Shown: positions 1 to 8,729 of the stretch, in pieces
Layout of the letters: each line of letters begins with the position of its first letter
Numbering within the stretch: the stretch's first letter is position 1
NCBI GenBank assembly: GCA_019637265.1
Contig: JAHBVY010000001.1
Coordinates: forward strand, 682,001-746,000
Direction of reading: 5' to 3'
Length of the DNA stretch: 64,000 bases
From: Polyangiaceae bacterium
GTDB lineage: Bacteria > Myxococcota_A > Polyangia > Polyangiales > Polyangiaceae
The notes under the pieces: model-generated
Seen by the model: the letters and a program-made list of their open reading frames with translations, nothing else
Databases searched by the model: none
What the model was told of the DNA's origin: nothing
Program-made: the position numbers and the translations under genes

Positions 1-1
1 C

Positions 2-1150
2 CCCGGTGACTGCCCCTCTGACCCGTCGGCGATCGCCGAGGCCTCTTGGGGCCTGAGCGCCGAGATCGAAGGCAAGGTGAAGGGCGGCCTCCAGGCTGCG
101 GCCAACCTCACCAACCTGGCCGCGGAGGTCGAGGGTGAGGTGGCGCTGGCGTGCGCGACGCTGGCGATCGATCTGGGCGCTGACGAGTCGGACACCCAGC
201 CCGCCGAGGACGGCCCCGGCAAGAAGGCGGAGGCTGCTTGCCAGGCCGCCGTCAAGGCGCTCGGTGCGGTGAAGGCCAAGGCCTCGGGCAGCCTCAAGGT
301 CGACGTGGTGGCGCCGAAGTGCAGCGCCTCCATGGACGCCATGGCGGAGTGCGCGGCCTCTTGCGACGCGAGCCTCTCCGGTGGCTCGGTCGAGGTGCAG
401 TGTGAGGGCGGCGAGATCAGCGGCTCCTGCGGCGGCTCCTGCGAGGGTGAGTGCACCCTCGAGGCCGGCGCGGAGTGCACCGGCAGCTGCAGCGGCACCT
501 GCAGCGGCTCTTGCGACGCCAACTTCAGCGGCACCTGCTCGGGTACCTGCGAGGGCACCTGTGACGGCAAGGACAGCAAGGCCGAGTGCAAGGGCAAGTG
601 CGAGGGCAAGTGCAGCGCCGGTGGCGAAGGCAAGTGCGGCGGCACCTGCGGCGGTAGCTGCAACGCCAGCTGCCAGGCCAAGGCCAGCGGCGAGTGCAAG
701 GGCACCTGCAGCGGCTCCTGCGACGTGAAGATGGAGGCGCCCAAGTGCTCCGGTGAGGTGAAGCCCCCGGAGATGAGCGCCGAGTGCAAGGGCAACTGCG
801 ACGCCAAGGTGAGCGCGAACCTCGAGTGCACCCCGGCGCGCGTCGCCGTGAAGCTCTCGGGCGCCGCGGACACCGAGGCGGCGGCTCGCCTCCAGGCTGC
901 CATCGAGAAGAACCTGCCCGCGCTGCTCAAGGTCACCTTGGGCATGAAGGGCAAGCTCGAGGGCGCCGTGGCCAGCGTGAAGGGCTCCGTCGAGGGTCTG
1001 GACGCGGTGGTCAAGGGCGGCGGTGAGGCGGCCATCAAGGTGGGCGCTTGCGTGGCTGGTGCCCTCAAGGCCCAGGTGGACGCCTCGGTGAGCATCAACG
1101 TCTCGGTCTCCGCCAGCGCCTCGGCGAGCGGCGAGGCCGGCGCGGGCTGA
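2..1150 (+). CDS. Cys-rich C-x3-C repeat protein (5' partial)
   Basis: The reading frame is open from base 2, so the protein begins upstream of the window; the GTG at 77 is internal. 382 residues are visible. There are three parts. First comes an Ala/Glu/Lys-rich, probably helical N-terminal segment. Then, over about residues 105-280, there is a dense array in which Cys recurs every 4 (sometimes 8) residues within Gly/Ser/Thr/Lys-rich units such as GTCSGTCEGTCDG and CKGKCEGKC. Last is an Ala/Val/Lys-rich C-terminal half ending in a short Ser/Ala run. No enzyme motif is visible. The Cys spacing would suit disulfide cross-linking or metal binding in the envelope, but that is inference. A strong hairpin follows the stop. 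I do not recognise a named family. Confidence 0.8.
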   Translation, partial: PGDCPSDPSAIAEASWGLSAEIEGKVKGGLQAAANLTNLAAEVEGEVALACATLAIDLGADESDTQPAEDGPGKKAEAACQAAVKALGAVKAKASGSLKVDVVAPKCSASMDAMAECAASCDASLSGGSVEVQCEGGEISGSCGGSCEGECTLEAGAECTGSCSGTCSGSCDANFSGTCSGTCEGTCDGKDSKAECKGKCEGKCSAGGEGKCGGTCGGSCNASCQAKASGECKGTCSGSCDVKMEAPKCSGEVKPPEMSAECKGNCDAKVSANLECTPARVAVKLSGAADTEAAARLQAAIEKNLPALLKVTLGMKGKLEGAVASVKGSVEGLDAVVKGGGEAAIKVGACVAGALKAQVDASVSINVSVSASASASGEAGAG

Positions 1151-1162
1151 TCGCTCGGCATC

Positions 1163-1197
1163 GCTGATAATCGCAGCGTTGCTGATAATCGCAGCGT
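1163..1197. repeat. 17-bp direct repeat pair
   Basis: The unit GCTGATAATCGCAGCGT occurs at 1163-1179 and again at 1181-1197, directly between the Cys-rich gene's stop codon and its terminator hairpin. The function is unknown; it may be a slippage duplication. Confidence 0.75.
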
Positions 1198-1198
1198 C

Positions 1199-1250
1199 CC
1201 AAAAGTATGAGCCCTGCGCGATCCGTCGCGCGGGGCTCATGCGCTTTTGG
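1199..1250. terminator. Bidirectional rho-independent terminator
   Basis: Stem arms 1207-1221 and 1226-1240 pair almost perfectly around the loop TCCG. The hairpin is flanked by CCAAAAG on the left and CTTTTGG on the right, so either strand gives a GC-rich stem followed by U residues. It lies between the converging Cys-rich gene (plus) and nagZ (minus) and could serve both. Confidence 0.8.
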
Positions 1251-1382
1251 TGGCTTCGCTGAGCGCTCGGAGGCTGAGCGCAGGATTCGTCAGTGATTTA
1301 GACGAATTGGGGCTCCTGAGGCGCTCCCGGGTGAAGTGGGCGCCCTTTTATTTCCTTGGGGAAATATTGAGGCGGCGCGGCC

Positions 1383-2498
1383 TCAGCGCTCGGTGGGGTC
1401 GCGCTCGGTCGTCATCGCGGGGTGCTGCGCCGAGGTGTAGCGCTCGAGTGAGGCCTGCAAGGGCTGATGGGCGCGGAGCAGGGTGTTCAGGGCCTCCAAG
1501 TCGGGCTGCGGCGGGCGCGCCTTGGCGAGACCACGGCTCCGATCCGCGGCCTTGGCGAGCCGCGTGGCGAACGCCCCGTCGCGCTCGGCGCGGCGCGTGA
1601 GCGCCTCCACCGCGGCCTCCTGGCGATCGAAGCGGTGACAGATGAGCACGACATCGACGCCCGCGGCGACCGCCGCGACGGCGGCTTCTGCCACCTCGCC
1701 CTCGCGCGCGATCGCCTCCATCTCCAGGCAGTCGCTGAACACCGCGCCGCGGTACCCGAGCTCCTCTCGGAGCAACCCGGTGATGATGTGCGGGCTCAGG
1801 GTGGCGGGGCGCGCCCGGTCCAGCGCCTGGAACACCACGTGCGCCGTCATCAGGCACGGGAGCTGGGCCGCGATCGCGGCCCGAAACGGCGTGAGCTCGA
1901 GGGCGTCCAAGCGCTCCCGTGAGCTGGCGAGATAAGGTAATGTAAAATGACTATCGCTGCGGGTGTCGCCGTGGCCAGGGAAGTGCTTGCCCACCGGGTG
2001 CACGCCGCCCAGCGCTAGGCCCTGAGCGAAGGCGACGCCTGCCCGCGCCACCACGGAGGCGGTGCTGGCGAAGGCGCGATCGCCGATCACCGGATTGTCT
2101 GGGTTGCTGTCCACGTCGAGGACGGGCGCGAAGTCGAGGTTGAAGCCGCAGGCGGCGAGCTCGGCGCCGACCGCCTGGGCCAGGTCGGTGAGCTCGCCCG
2201 CTGGCAGCGAGCCCAGCGCGCGCATCGGGGGCAGCTCGAGCAGCGGCGCGCCCAGGCGCCGCACGCGGCCACCCTCTTGATCCAGCGCGATCAGCGGCGG
2301 GGAGGCGCCGCGCGGCGCTGCTCGGGTGATGGCGGTCGTCAGCTCGATGGCCTGCTGGACGTCCGTCAGGTTGCGGCGGAACAGGATGAAGCCGGCGCGG
2401 CGCCCCGCGGCGAGGGCGCGGCGCTGCTCCTCAGGCAGCTCAGTCCCGCTGAAGCCGCCGAGCACCACCGCGCCGGCGTTGTCAGCGTGGCTGCTCAT
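1383..2498 (-). CDS. nagZ: Beta-N-acetylhexosaminidase, glycoside hydrolase family 3
   Basis: 371 residues starting at MSSHADNAG, about the usual NagZ length. The GH3 signature KHFPGHGDT is near residue 175. FSDCLEM near residue 250 carries the nucleophile Asp. ALDQEGGRVRRL is the N-terminal substrate-binding segment. NagZ is a cytosolic enzyme that removes GlcNAc from GlcNAc-anhydroMurNAc peptides during peptidoglycan recycling. No signal peptide is visible, which agrees. The longer open frame extending to 2906 runs into the permease gene and lacks GH3 similarity, so the start at 2498 is preferred. The gene lies downstream of glmM and an ABC export pair on the same strand, which groups amino-sugar and envelope functions. 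Confidence 0.93.
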   Translation of the reverse strand: MSSHADNAGAVVLGGFSGTELPEEQRRALAAGRRAGFILFRRNLTDVQQAIELTTAITRAAPRGASPPLIALDQEGGRVRRLGAPLLELPPMRALGSLPAGELTDLAQAVGAELAACGFNLDFAPVLDVDSNPDNPVIGDRAFASTASVVARAGVAFAQGLALGGVHPVGKHFPGHGDTRSDSHFTLPYLASSRERLDALELTPFRAAIAAQLPCLMTAHVVFQALDRARPATLSPHIITGLLREELGYRGAVFSDCLEMEAIAREGEVAEAAVAAVAAGVDVVLICHRFDRQEAAVEALTRRAERDGAFATRLAKAADRSRGLAKARPPQPDLEALNTLLRAHQPLQASLERYTSAQHPAMTTERDPTER

Positions 2499-2543
2499 GC
2501 CCGGCGCCTCGAGGGTGCACAGCCTAGAGCGCCAACGACCAGC

Positions 2544-2569
2544 GCGGTGCAGGCAAACCCCCAACCCCC
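2544..2569. repeat. Copy of a dispersed GCGGTGC...AACCCCC element
   Basis: GCGGTGC is followed seven bases later by CCCCCAACCCCC, between the permease and nagZ. It resembles elements near 14409, 20731, 22274, 34006, 47241, 49037, 49919 and 55425. Confidence 0.5.
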
Positions 2570-2673
2570 GCTCGGTCCAGGGAGAGTCTGGAACACTGAC
2601 GACACCAACCTGGTGAACGCCCTGAGCGCGTTGGCCTTGAAGCCAAGTGGCTGGGGGCGCCAGCGCGCTCGCG

Positions 2674-4062
2674 TCATACCGGGCGCCCCAGCGCGCTGGC
2701 AGGATCCGTCCGCGCAGCGCGCAGCGCGGGGCCCAGCGCGCCGAGCCAGGCGAACGCGATCGCGAAGCCGGTCGCCAGGAGGAATAGCCATGGAGGGAAA
2801 TCGAAGAAGGAGTCCGGCTTGAAGGGGAACGCCGGGAGATCCACCGCCGCGCGCCAGTCCGCCAGGAGCGCGCACAGCCGCGCCACCCCGGCCCCCACCA
2901 GCCCACCCACGAGCCCCACCACCGTGGCCAAGCTGAACAGCCAGCGGCGCATGTCGCGCGCGCTCGCTCCGAGCGCGCGGTAGAGCGCTATTTCCCCGCT
3001 CCGCTCGCTGACCAACATGCGGAAGGTGTGGGAGATGTTGAGCGCGCCCACCAGGAGGATCACGCTGGAGACCAGCACCAAGAGCGCGAGCACGCCGCTC
3101 ACCAGCACGCTCACGTCGCGCGCGCGGGTGTCCGTGGGGACGAGCCCCAGCGCGGCCCCGCGCTCGATCACGCGGCTGGTGGCGCTCGGAGGATCCGTGC
3201 GGACCACCACGCTGGAGTAGCGCCGTGAGGCTTCCTCCCCGGCGTATTCATCGTTCCAGCGCCTGACCACTTCGATGGGCAGCGTCACCCCGAGATCCAC
3301 CGCGCGGTCGCTCACCCCCACCACCTGGATCTTCACGGTGCGCACCTTGCCACGGGGCGCGACGCCGAGCAGGGAGGTGCCGAGGGTCATGCGAAACTCC
3401 ACGCCCTTCGCCTGACGCACCAAGGTGCCGGCCACGGGGGGCAGGCCATGCGCGGGCGCGACGGCGTGGTCGAACACCTCCACCAAGTAGCGGCTGATGA
3501 CGGCGGGCACCGGCGCCGAGCACTGGCCGCTCGGCGCGTCGCTCGGGCGCTCGCAGTAGTCCTTGGCGGCGCAATCGGCGTCCGTCAGGCAGCTCTTGCC
3601 GGGGGTGGTCAGCGGATCGACGAAGCGCGCGCTGTCCTCCAAATCGGAGACCAGCGCCGCGTCGATGCCGTCGCCCAGCATCTCGTGGGTGCCTATTTCC
3701 TTGCCGAAGATCTCCGCGCCGCCGCGCGCGGAGGAGGGGAAGCGGAAGCGGAGCTTGGGGTACACCGCGGCAACGCCCGGCACCTGGCGCAGCTCGGCGA
3801 GCGCCTCCGGGCCGACGCCTGGCGCTTGGTACTCACCGCCGAACAGGCTCAGCACGCCGACGCTCGTCTTCTGCGGCTCGAGCTCGACTTGATCGATGGG
3901 GAACACATCGCCGAGCAGCACCCGCTGGGCGCCGAGCCCGAGCGCCAAGAAGAACACCAGCGCCGCCACCCCCACCGCGATGCCGAACCCGGCGGTGACC
4001 AGCGGGCCGCGAGTGCGCGCCAGATCGCGGCCGAGCAGCACCATGAGCGCGCGCAGCGTCAC
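2674..4062 (-). CDS. FtsX/MacB-type ABC transporter permease with a Cys-rich periplasmic insert
   Basis: 462 residues with a GTG start. TM1 lies at about residues 22-48. A periplasmic domain of about 260 residues follows, then three TM helices at about 315-340, 370-395 and 425-450. This is the MacB/LolC/FtsX fold topology. The C-terminal FtsX domain is recognisable from its position and the motif EIALYRALGA. The GTGA overlap of 4 bp with the upstream ATPase shows they form one transporter, probably exporting a lipoprotein, peptide or drug. Oddly, the periplasmic domain contains a compact Cys cluster around residues 155-180 (CLTDADC, DYC, GQC), a pattern otherwise seen in secreted Cys-rich proteins of such genomes. 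The substrate is unknown. Confidence 0.85.
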   Translation of the reverse strand: MTLRALMVLLGRDLARTRGPLVTAGFGIAVGVAALVFFLALGLGAQRVLLGDVFPIDQVELEPQKTSVGVLSLFGGEYQAPGVGPEALAELRQVPGVAAVYPKLRFRFPSSARGGAEIFGKEIGTHEMLGDGIDAALVSDLEDSARFVDPLTTPGKSCLTDADCAAKDYCERPSDAPSGQCSAPVPAVISRYLVEVFDHAVAPAHGLPPVAGTLVRQAKGVEFRMTLGTSLLGVAPRGKVRTVKIQVVGVSDRAVDLGVTLPIEVVRRWNDEYAGEEASRRYSSVVVRTDPPSATSRVIERGAALGLVPTDTRARDVSVLVSGVLALLVLVSSVILLVGALNISHTFRMLVSERSGEIALYRALGASARDMRRWLFSLATVVGLVGGLVGAGVARLCALLADWRAAVDLPAFPFKPDSFFDFPPWLFLLATGFAIAFAWLGALGPALRAARTDPASALGRPV

Positions 4063-4997
4063 TCGACGTCCTCCGCGCGCGCCACGCGCGGCGCTTGGCC
4101 GCCGTGTGCGTCGCCGCGTGTCGCTTCGCCCTGCGCCGCCTCAGCCTGCGCTGCGTCGCGCCGCGGCTCGTGGTCACCGCGCTCGTCGTCACGCTCGGTC
4201 GACTGACTATGGCTCGACGCTGCCTCGCCTTGCGATGCGTCGCCCTGCGTCGCCTCAGCCTGCGTCTGGTCGTCGAGGATGCCGGGCTCTTCACGCACCA
4301 GCTGACCGTCCTCCAGGTGCAGCGCACGGCCTCCGAGGCGGCGGAGCCGCTCCTCGTGAGTGACGATGACGAAGGTGGTGCCGAGCTCCGCGTGCAGCTC
4401 CCCGAACAAGTCGATGATGCTCTCACCGGTTTGGCGATCGAGGTTCCCGGTCGGTTCGTCGCACAGCATCAGCTTCGGGCGCCGGAGCAGGGCGCGCGCG
4501 ATGGCGACGCGTTGGCGCTGCCCCCCCGAGAGCTGACTGGGGCTATCCGCGGCGCGCGCCAGGAGCCCCACGCGCTCGAGCACCTCATCAGCGCGCCTGT
4601 CTATATCGGGCAGCGGCGCGCCGGCGAACAGCGACGGGGCGAGCACGTTGTCCTTCACGCTCAGGTGCTCGAGCAGGTGGAAGGACTGGAACACGAACCC
4701 GATGCGCTCGCCCCGCAGCGCGCTCAGCGCGCGATCCGAGAGCCTGCCCAAGTCTTGCCCGAACAGCTCCAGCTGCCCCGTGTAGGCGCGATCCAGGCCG
4801 CCGAGCAGGCCGAGCAGGGTGCTCTTGCCCGAGCCGCTCGGCCCGAACAGGAGCACCACCTCGCCGGGCTGCACCTGGAAGCTGACGCCGCTCACCGCGG
4901 TGCACTCGGCGCCGCGCGCGCCGAAGCGCCGCGACACCTGGCGCGCGCGGATGATGGGGGCGCGCTCGGGCCGGCTCTGTGAGTCTCGCGCCTTCAT
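4059..4997 (-). CDS. ABC transporter ATP-binding protein, LolD/MacB family
   Basis: 312 residues from the ATG at 4997, which sits just after the glmM stop; a longer frame would overlap glmM. Visible motifs are Walker A GPSGSGKST, signature LSGGQRQR, Walker B LMLCDEPTGNLD and switch His in VTHEER. TGNLD after Walker B is typical of the LolD/MacB/FtsE group. The last roughly 70 residues are a hydrophilic tail rich in Gln, Ala, Glu, Asp and Gly (repeats like EATQGDASQGE and EAAQGEATRGD), absent from ordinary LolD proteins. The gene overlaps its permease by 4 bp and follows glmM closely, so it is probably cotranscribed with both. Confidence 0.9.
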   Translation of the reverse strand: MKARDSQSRPERAPIIRARQVSRRFGARGAECTAVSGVSFQVQPGEVVLLFGPSGSGKSTLLGLLGGLDRAYTGQLELFGQDLGRLSDRALSALRGERIGFVFQSFHLLEHLSVKDNVLAPSLFAGAPLPDIDRRADEVLERVGLLARAADSPSQLSGGQRQRVAIARALLRRPKLMLCDEPTGNLDRQTGESIIDLFGELHAELGTTFVIVTHEERLRRLGGRALHLEDGQLVREEPGILDDQTQAEATQGDASQGEAASSHSQSTERDDERGDHEPRRDAAQAEAAQGEATRGDAHGGQAPRVARAEDVE

Positions 4998-4998
4998 G

Positions 4999-6357
4999 TC
5001 ACGCCCCGGTGTCGCGCTCCGCGGCGCGCGTGAGCTCATCGAGGACGCGCTTCAGCGCGGCTTCGTCCGGGCCCTCCGCCATCAGCCGCAGCTTGGGCTC
5101 GGTGCCGCTCCAGCGCACCAGCACGCGGCCTTCACCCTGGAGCTGCCGCGCGGCCGCGGCCTCCGCCGCTTGGAGGTGCTTCATCTCCCCGAGCGGGAGC
5201 CGCTTGGGGAGGCGCACGCTGACGAGCAGCTGGGGCAGGCGCTCCATCACCTTCGCGAGCTCGCTCATGGAGCGCCCTTCGCGCACCAGGATGGCCAGCA
5301 CCTGTAGCGCCGCGACCACGCCGTCGCCGGTGGTGGCGTGATCCATGAACACCAGGTGCCCGCTCTGCTCACCGCCGAGCGAGTAGCCCCCGCGGCGCAT
5401 CGCCTCCACCACGTAGCGATCGCCGACGGCGGTGCGCAGCAGCTTGCCGCCGGCGCGCTGCATGGCGTGCTCGAGGCCGAGGTTGCTCATCACGGTGGCC
5501 ACCAGGGTGTTCTTCTTCAAGCGCCGCGCGGCGATCATGCGGGTGGCGCACAGCGCCATCACGGCGTCGCCGTCCACCTCCTGACCGCGCTCATCGATGA
5601 CGATCAGGCGGTCGGCGTCGCCGTCGAGCGCCACGCCGAGGTGAGCCTTGCGGCGCTTGACCTCGCGCGCCGCGAGCTCCGGGTGGAGCGCGCCGCAGGC
5701 CTTGTTGATGTTCTGGCCGTTCGGCTTGCAGCCCAGGCTGAACACCTCTGCCCCGAGCTCGCTGAGCACGCGCGGCGCGGCGCGGTAGGCGGCGCCGTGA
5801 GCCGCGTCCACCACGATCTTGAGGCCATCCAGCGTGAGCTCCTTGGGGAAGGTGCTCTTGGCGTAGACGATGTAGCGCCCGGTCGCGTCGTCGATGCGCT
5901 GCGCGGTGCCGACGCGCGCGCCGGTCGGCCCGCCGTCGAGCTCGGCGCTGCCCAGCAGGCGCTCGATCTCGAGCTCCTCCGAGTCCGGCAGCTTGAAGCC
6001 ATCGGGGCCGAACAGCTTGATGCCGTTGTCCGCGAACGGGTTGTGGCTGGCGCTGATCACCACGCCGGCGTCGGCGCGCATGCTGTGGGTGAGGTTGGCG
6101 ACGGCGGGGGTGGGGATGGGGCCGCTCAGCATCACGCGGCCGCCCATCGCGCAGATCCCCGAGGCGAGCGCCGTCTCCAGCATGTAGCCGCTTTGGCGCG
6201 TGTCCTTGCCGATCACGATGCGCGGCGGCCGCGACTTGCCGCGCCCTGCCACGCGGGCGATGGCGCGCCCGAGGCGCAGGCTCAGCTCCGGCGTCATCGG
6301 GAATACGTTCGCGGGGCCGCGGACGCCGTCGGTGCCGAACAGCTTGCGCTCCGTCAT
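4999..6357 (-). CDS. glmM: Phosphoglucosamine mutase
   Basis: 452 residues from [14 protein letters not shown], the classical GlmM N-terminus, at normal length. The phosphoserine loop [12 protein letters not shown], metal-binding DGDADR and phosphate-binding [10 protein letters not shown] are all present. It converts glucosamine-6-phosphate to glucosamine-1-phosphate for UDP-GlcNAc synthesis in the cytosol. The frame extends 21 codons upstream, but the ATG at 6357 aligns with known starts. It is followed without a gap by the ABC pair and, further on, nagZ. Confidence 0.96.
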   Translation of the reverse strand: MTERKLFGTDGVRGPANVFPMTPELSLRLGRAIARVAGRGKSRPPRIVIGKDTRQSGYMLETALASGICAMGGRVMLSGPIPTPAVANLTHSMRADAGVVISASHNPFADNGIKLFGPDGFKLPDSEELEIERLLGSAELDGGPTGARVGTAQRIDDATGRYIVYAKSTFPKELTLDGLKIVVDAAHGAAYRAAPRVLSELGAEVFSLGCKPNGQNINKACGALHPELAAREVKRRKAHLGVALDGDADRLIVIDERGQEVDGDAVMALCATRMIAARRLKKNTLVATVMSNLGLEHAMQRAGGKLLRTAVGDRYVVEAMRRGGYSLGGEQSGHLVFMDHATTGDGVVAALQVLAILVREGRSMSELAKVMERLPQLLVSVRLPKRLPLGEMKHLQAAEAAAARQLQGEGRVLVRWSGTEPKLRLMAEGPDEAALKRVLDELTRAAERDTGA

Positions 6358-6585
6358 GCGTCGGCTCCTCGTGCTGGAAACTGACTTTCTCTGTGGAAAT
6401 GACCGAAGCGCGCAGGGCACGCGTTAGAGTCAGGCAAATTGCCTAGGAGGCCGCGCGGCGCTCCACGGCGCGCGCTCACGGATACGTCAGGTGATTTGAC
6501 GGAGTGGCGCCGGGCCGTGCGGCGCGGGCTCACCGCGTCCCGCGTCAGCTCGTGGCAGCCCAAGGGCCGACCCAGCGCTACCGAA

Positions 6586-6602
6586 CCCCCCCCAAAAAAA
6601 CC
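6586..6602. repeat. C8A7 tract (dispersed C/A-rich element)
   Basis: Eight C followed by seven A lie between yajQ and glmM. Read in the direction of yajQ transcription this is T7G8. Similar tracts follow bamD (14421), the bamB-like gene (22264), groEL (24889) and the AIM24 gene (49025). Confidence 0.5.
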
Positions 6603-6645
6603 TGCTGGCGCGGCGCGGCGCCACCCTACGGCGTCGCGGGATCTC

Positions 6646-7131
6646 TCAGTCACGGAAGTTCACGTACTGGAGGTCGAGGTCGAGGTCGGCGCCCTTCAAG
6701 AGGGCGATCACCTCCTGCAAGTCGTCGCGCTTCTTGCCGGTGACGCGCACCGTGTCCTGCTGGATGGCCGCCTGCACCTTTAGCTTCTTGTCCTTGATGA
6801 GCTTGATGATCTTGGAGGCGGGCTCCTTGTCGATGCCCTCCTTCACCTCGATGACGATCTTCGAGTGGCCCTTGGCGGTGCGCTGGGGGCTGCCTGGGCT
6901 GAAGTGCTTCAAGCTGACAGAACGCCTGACGAGCTTGTCCATCACCACGTCCCACACCGCGCGGGCGCGATCGTCGCTGCTGGCGAACACCGTGATGCTC
7001 TTCTCGCCCTGCTCCAGGCCCGCGTCCGTGCCGCGGAAGTCGTAGCGCTGCGCTACCTCTTTGCTCGCCTGATTCAGGGCGTTCTTCACCTCGGCCCAAT
7101 CTAGCTTCGAGACCACGTCGAACGACGGCAT
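6646..7131 (-). CDS. yajQ: YajQ family nucleotide/cyclic-di-GMP-binding protein
   Basis: 161 residues, the family's usual length. It starts MPSFDVVSKLDWAEVKNA, has RYDFRG near residue 30, and ends with DLDLQYVNFRD; all are hallmarks of YajQ. The family has two intertwined RNP-like folds and binds nucleotides; some members are c-di-GMP effectors. The gene lies between folC and glmM on the same strand. No regulator partner is visible nearby. Confidence 0.93.
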   Translation of the reverse strand: MPSFDVVSKLDWAEVKNALNQASKEVAQRYDFRGTDAGLEQGEKSITVFASSDDRARAVWDVVMDKLVRRSVSLKHFSPGSPQRTAKGHSKIVIEVKEGIDKEPASKIIKLIKDKKLKVQAAIQQDTVRVTGKKRDDLQEVIALLKGADLDLDLQYVNFRD

Positions 7132-7156
7132 CCTGCTCCTCTCCTCGAATCCTTTA

Positions 7157-7267
7157 GAAAGTCTGGTGTACTAACGAAGGCGCAGGCGCTCGAGAAAGAC
7201 TGGTGTGCTGACCCATTCGCGCGACCTGCTGAAAGTCTGGTGCCCTGTCGATGGCGCGTCACTCACG
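7157..7267. repeat. Three imperfect direct repeats with a 37-bp period
   Basis: Cores GAAAGTCTGGTGTACT, GAAAGACTGGTGTGCT and GAAAGTCTGGTGCCCT begin at 7157, 7194 and 7231, exactly 37 bp apart. The following ~20 bp of each unit are not conserved. They occupy the folC-yajQ gap. They could be a degenerate minisatellite or binding sites. Confidence 0.7.
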
Positions 7268-7309
7268 ACTCGCGCCTCACGCTCATCGATCACGACCCGT
7301 CGATGGTCC

Positions 7310-8539
7310 TCACGACTCGACCGGCGGATCGCTCGGCAAGCCGAGCAGCATCGAGCGCGCGGCGCCCACCAAGTAGGTCGACCCGGTGACCACCACCACG
7401 CCGCGTGAGCCCACGGCGCTGCGCGCCAACGTGAGCGCCTCACCCACCGTGCCCGCCACCTGCCCGCTGAAGTGCGCCGCGATCTCGTTGGGGTCCACCG
7501 CGTCCGGCACCGGCGGCGCGACGAACACCCGGTGCCCCGCGACCTGCTCCAGGCGCCGCATCATGGCGCGCCAGTTCTTGCGCTTCACGGCGCCGAACAC
7601 CAGCGCCACCTCGCGCCGCGACTCGATCTCCCCGAGCGCGCTCGGATCGAGCACGTGGCTCAGGGCGACGGTGGCGTCGGGGTTGTGCGCGCAGTCGAGC
7701 AGGGTGAGATCTTGATTGCCGCGGTGGAGTAGCTCGTTGCGCCCGGGCCACTGGGTGGACTCGATGCCGTCGAGCAAGGCGTCCGTATCCACCCCGAGCG
7801 TGCGGGCGATGGTGTTGGCCACGGCGAGGTTGGTGCCGAACATCGCGAGGCGCGGGTAGGCGATGCGCGCCCCCGGCAGCGGCTCCGCGGGGCCGAGCTC
7901 GAGCAGCTCCGCGCCCACCTCGGCGACGCGCTGCTCCACCTCGGCGCGCGCGTCCGGGTGCAGCCGCCCGACCACCACCTTGGAGCCTGACTTGATGATG
8001 GCGGCCTTCTCCCGCGCGATGGCGCTGAGCGAGTCGCCCAATAGATCCATGTGATCGAAGGCGATGCGGGTGATGGCGGCGACGCGCGGCGGCGGCAGCA
8101 CGTTGGTCGCGTCGAGCCGCCCGCCGAGGCCCACCTCCACCACGGCGATGTCCACCCCGGCGCGGGCGAAGGCGAGGAAGGCGGCGACCGTCGAGACCTC
8201 GAAGAAGGTGAGCTCCGGCCCGGCGTCGAGCACCTCGGTCAGCAGCTCCACGAGCAGCTCGTCGCTGATCGGCTCGCCGTCGATCTGGATCCGCTCGGCG
8301 AAGCGCGAGAGGTGAGGCGAGGTGTAGAGGCCCACCTTCTTGCCCGAGGTGCGCAGCGTGGACGCGACGAAGGCGCACACGCTGCCCTTGCCGTTGGTGC
8401 CAGCCACGTGCACCGCCTCGAACTTCGCCTGAGGGTCGCCGAAGTAACGACACACCGCCTCCACCCGCTCGAGCCCGAGCCGCGTGCCGAGGGGGACCCG
8501 GGAGTACAGGCGTTCCAGCGTTCTCTTGAGCTCTGACAT
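7310..8539 (-). CDS. folC: Bifunctional folylpolyglutamate/dihydrofolate synthase
   Basis: 409 residues from MSELKRTLERLYSR; the frame runs 27 codons further but lacks family similarity there. The Mur-ligase-like P-loop GTNGKGSV is near residue 45. LGGRLDATNV near 125 and the C-terminal domain motif LLDCAHNPDA near 290 are FolC signatures. It adds glutamate to dihydropteroate and/or folates using ATP in the cytosol. It is the first gene of the minus-strand run toward yajQ and glmM, and is divergent from the ATPase/TPR gene at 8730. Confidence 0.94.
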   Translation of the reverse strand: MSELKRTLERLYSRVPLGTRLGLERVEAVCRYFGDPQAKFEAVHVAGTNGKGSVCAFVASTLRTSGKKVGLYTSPHLSRFAERIQIDGEPISDELLVELLTEVLDAGPELTFFEVSTVAAFLAFARAGVDIAVVEVGLGGRLDATNVLPPPRVAAITRIAFDHMDLLGDSLSAIAREKAAIIKSGSKVVVGRLHPDARAEVEQRVAEVGAELLELGPAEPLPGARIAYPRLAMFGTNLAVANTIARTLGVDTDALLDGIESTQWPGRNELLHRGNQDLTLLDCAHNPDATVALSHVLDPSALGEIESRREVALVFGAVKRKNWRAMMRRLEQVAGHRVFVAPPVPDAVDPNEIAAHFSGQVAGTVGEALTLARSAVGSRGVVVVTGSTYLVGAARSMLLGLPSDPPVES

Positions 8540-8729
8540 CGTCACTCCGGTTGCTCCGCCCGGGCTCCATGGAGCGCGGGGACAGCCCATGAGGGGCGGC
8601 CCTGAATGAGCACGGCCCATGAGGGGCGGCGCCGACGAGCAGGGCGGAGGCAGCGCATGCTAGAGCACCGATCGGTTCGCCACCAGAGGCGTAGCTCTGA
8701 GGGGTAGGGATTTGCTATAAGCGGAGGCC

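Noticed and set aside
381..728. Ala/Arg/Ser-rich frame inside the Cys-rich gene
   Set aside because: Frame shadow of the repeated GGC/TGC codons.
4095..6384. Long plus-strand open frames opposite glmM and the ABC ATPase
   Set aside because: Overlaps well-supported genes completely; composition is that of an antisense shadow.
7157..7267. Mini-CRISPR with a 37-bp period
   Set aside because: Only three units, a 16-base imperfect core, no cas genes, no leader; better described as a short degenerate tandem repeat.
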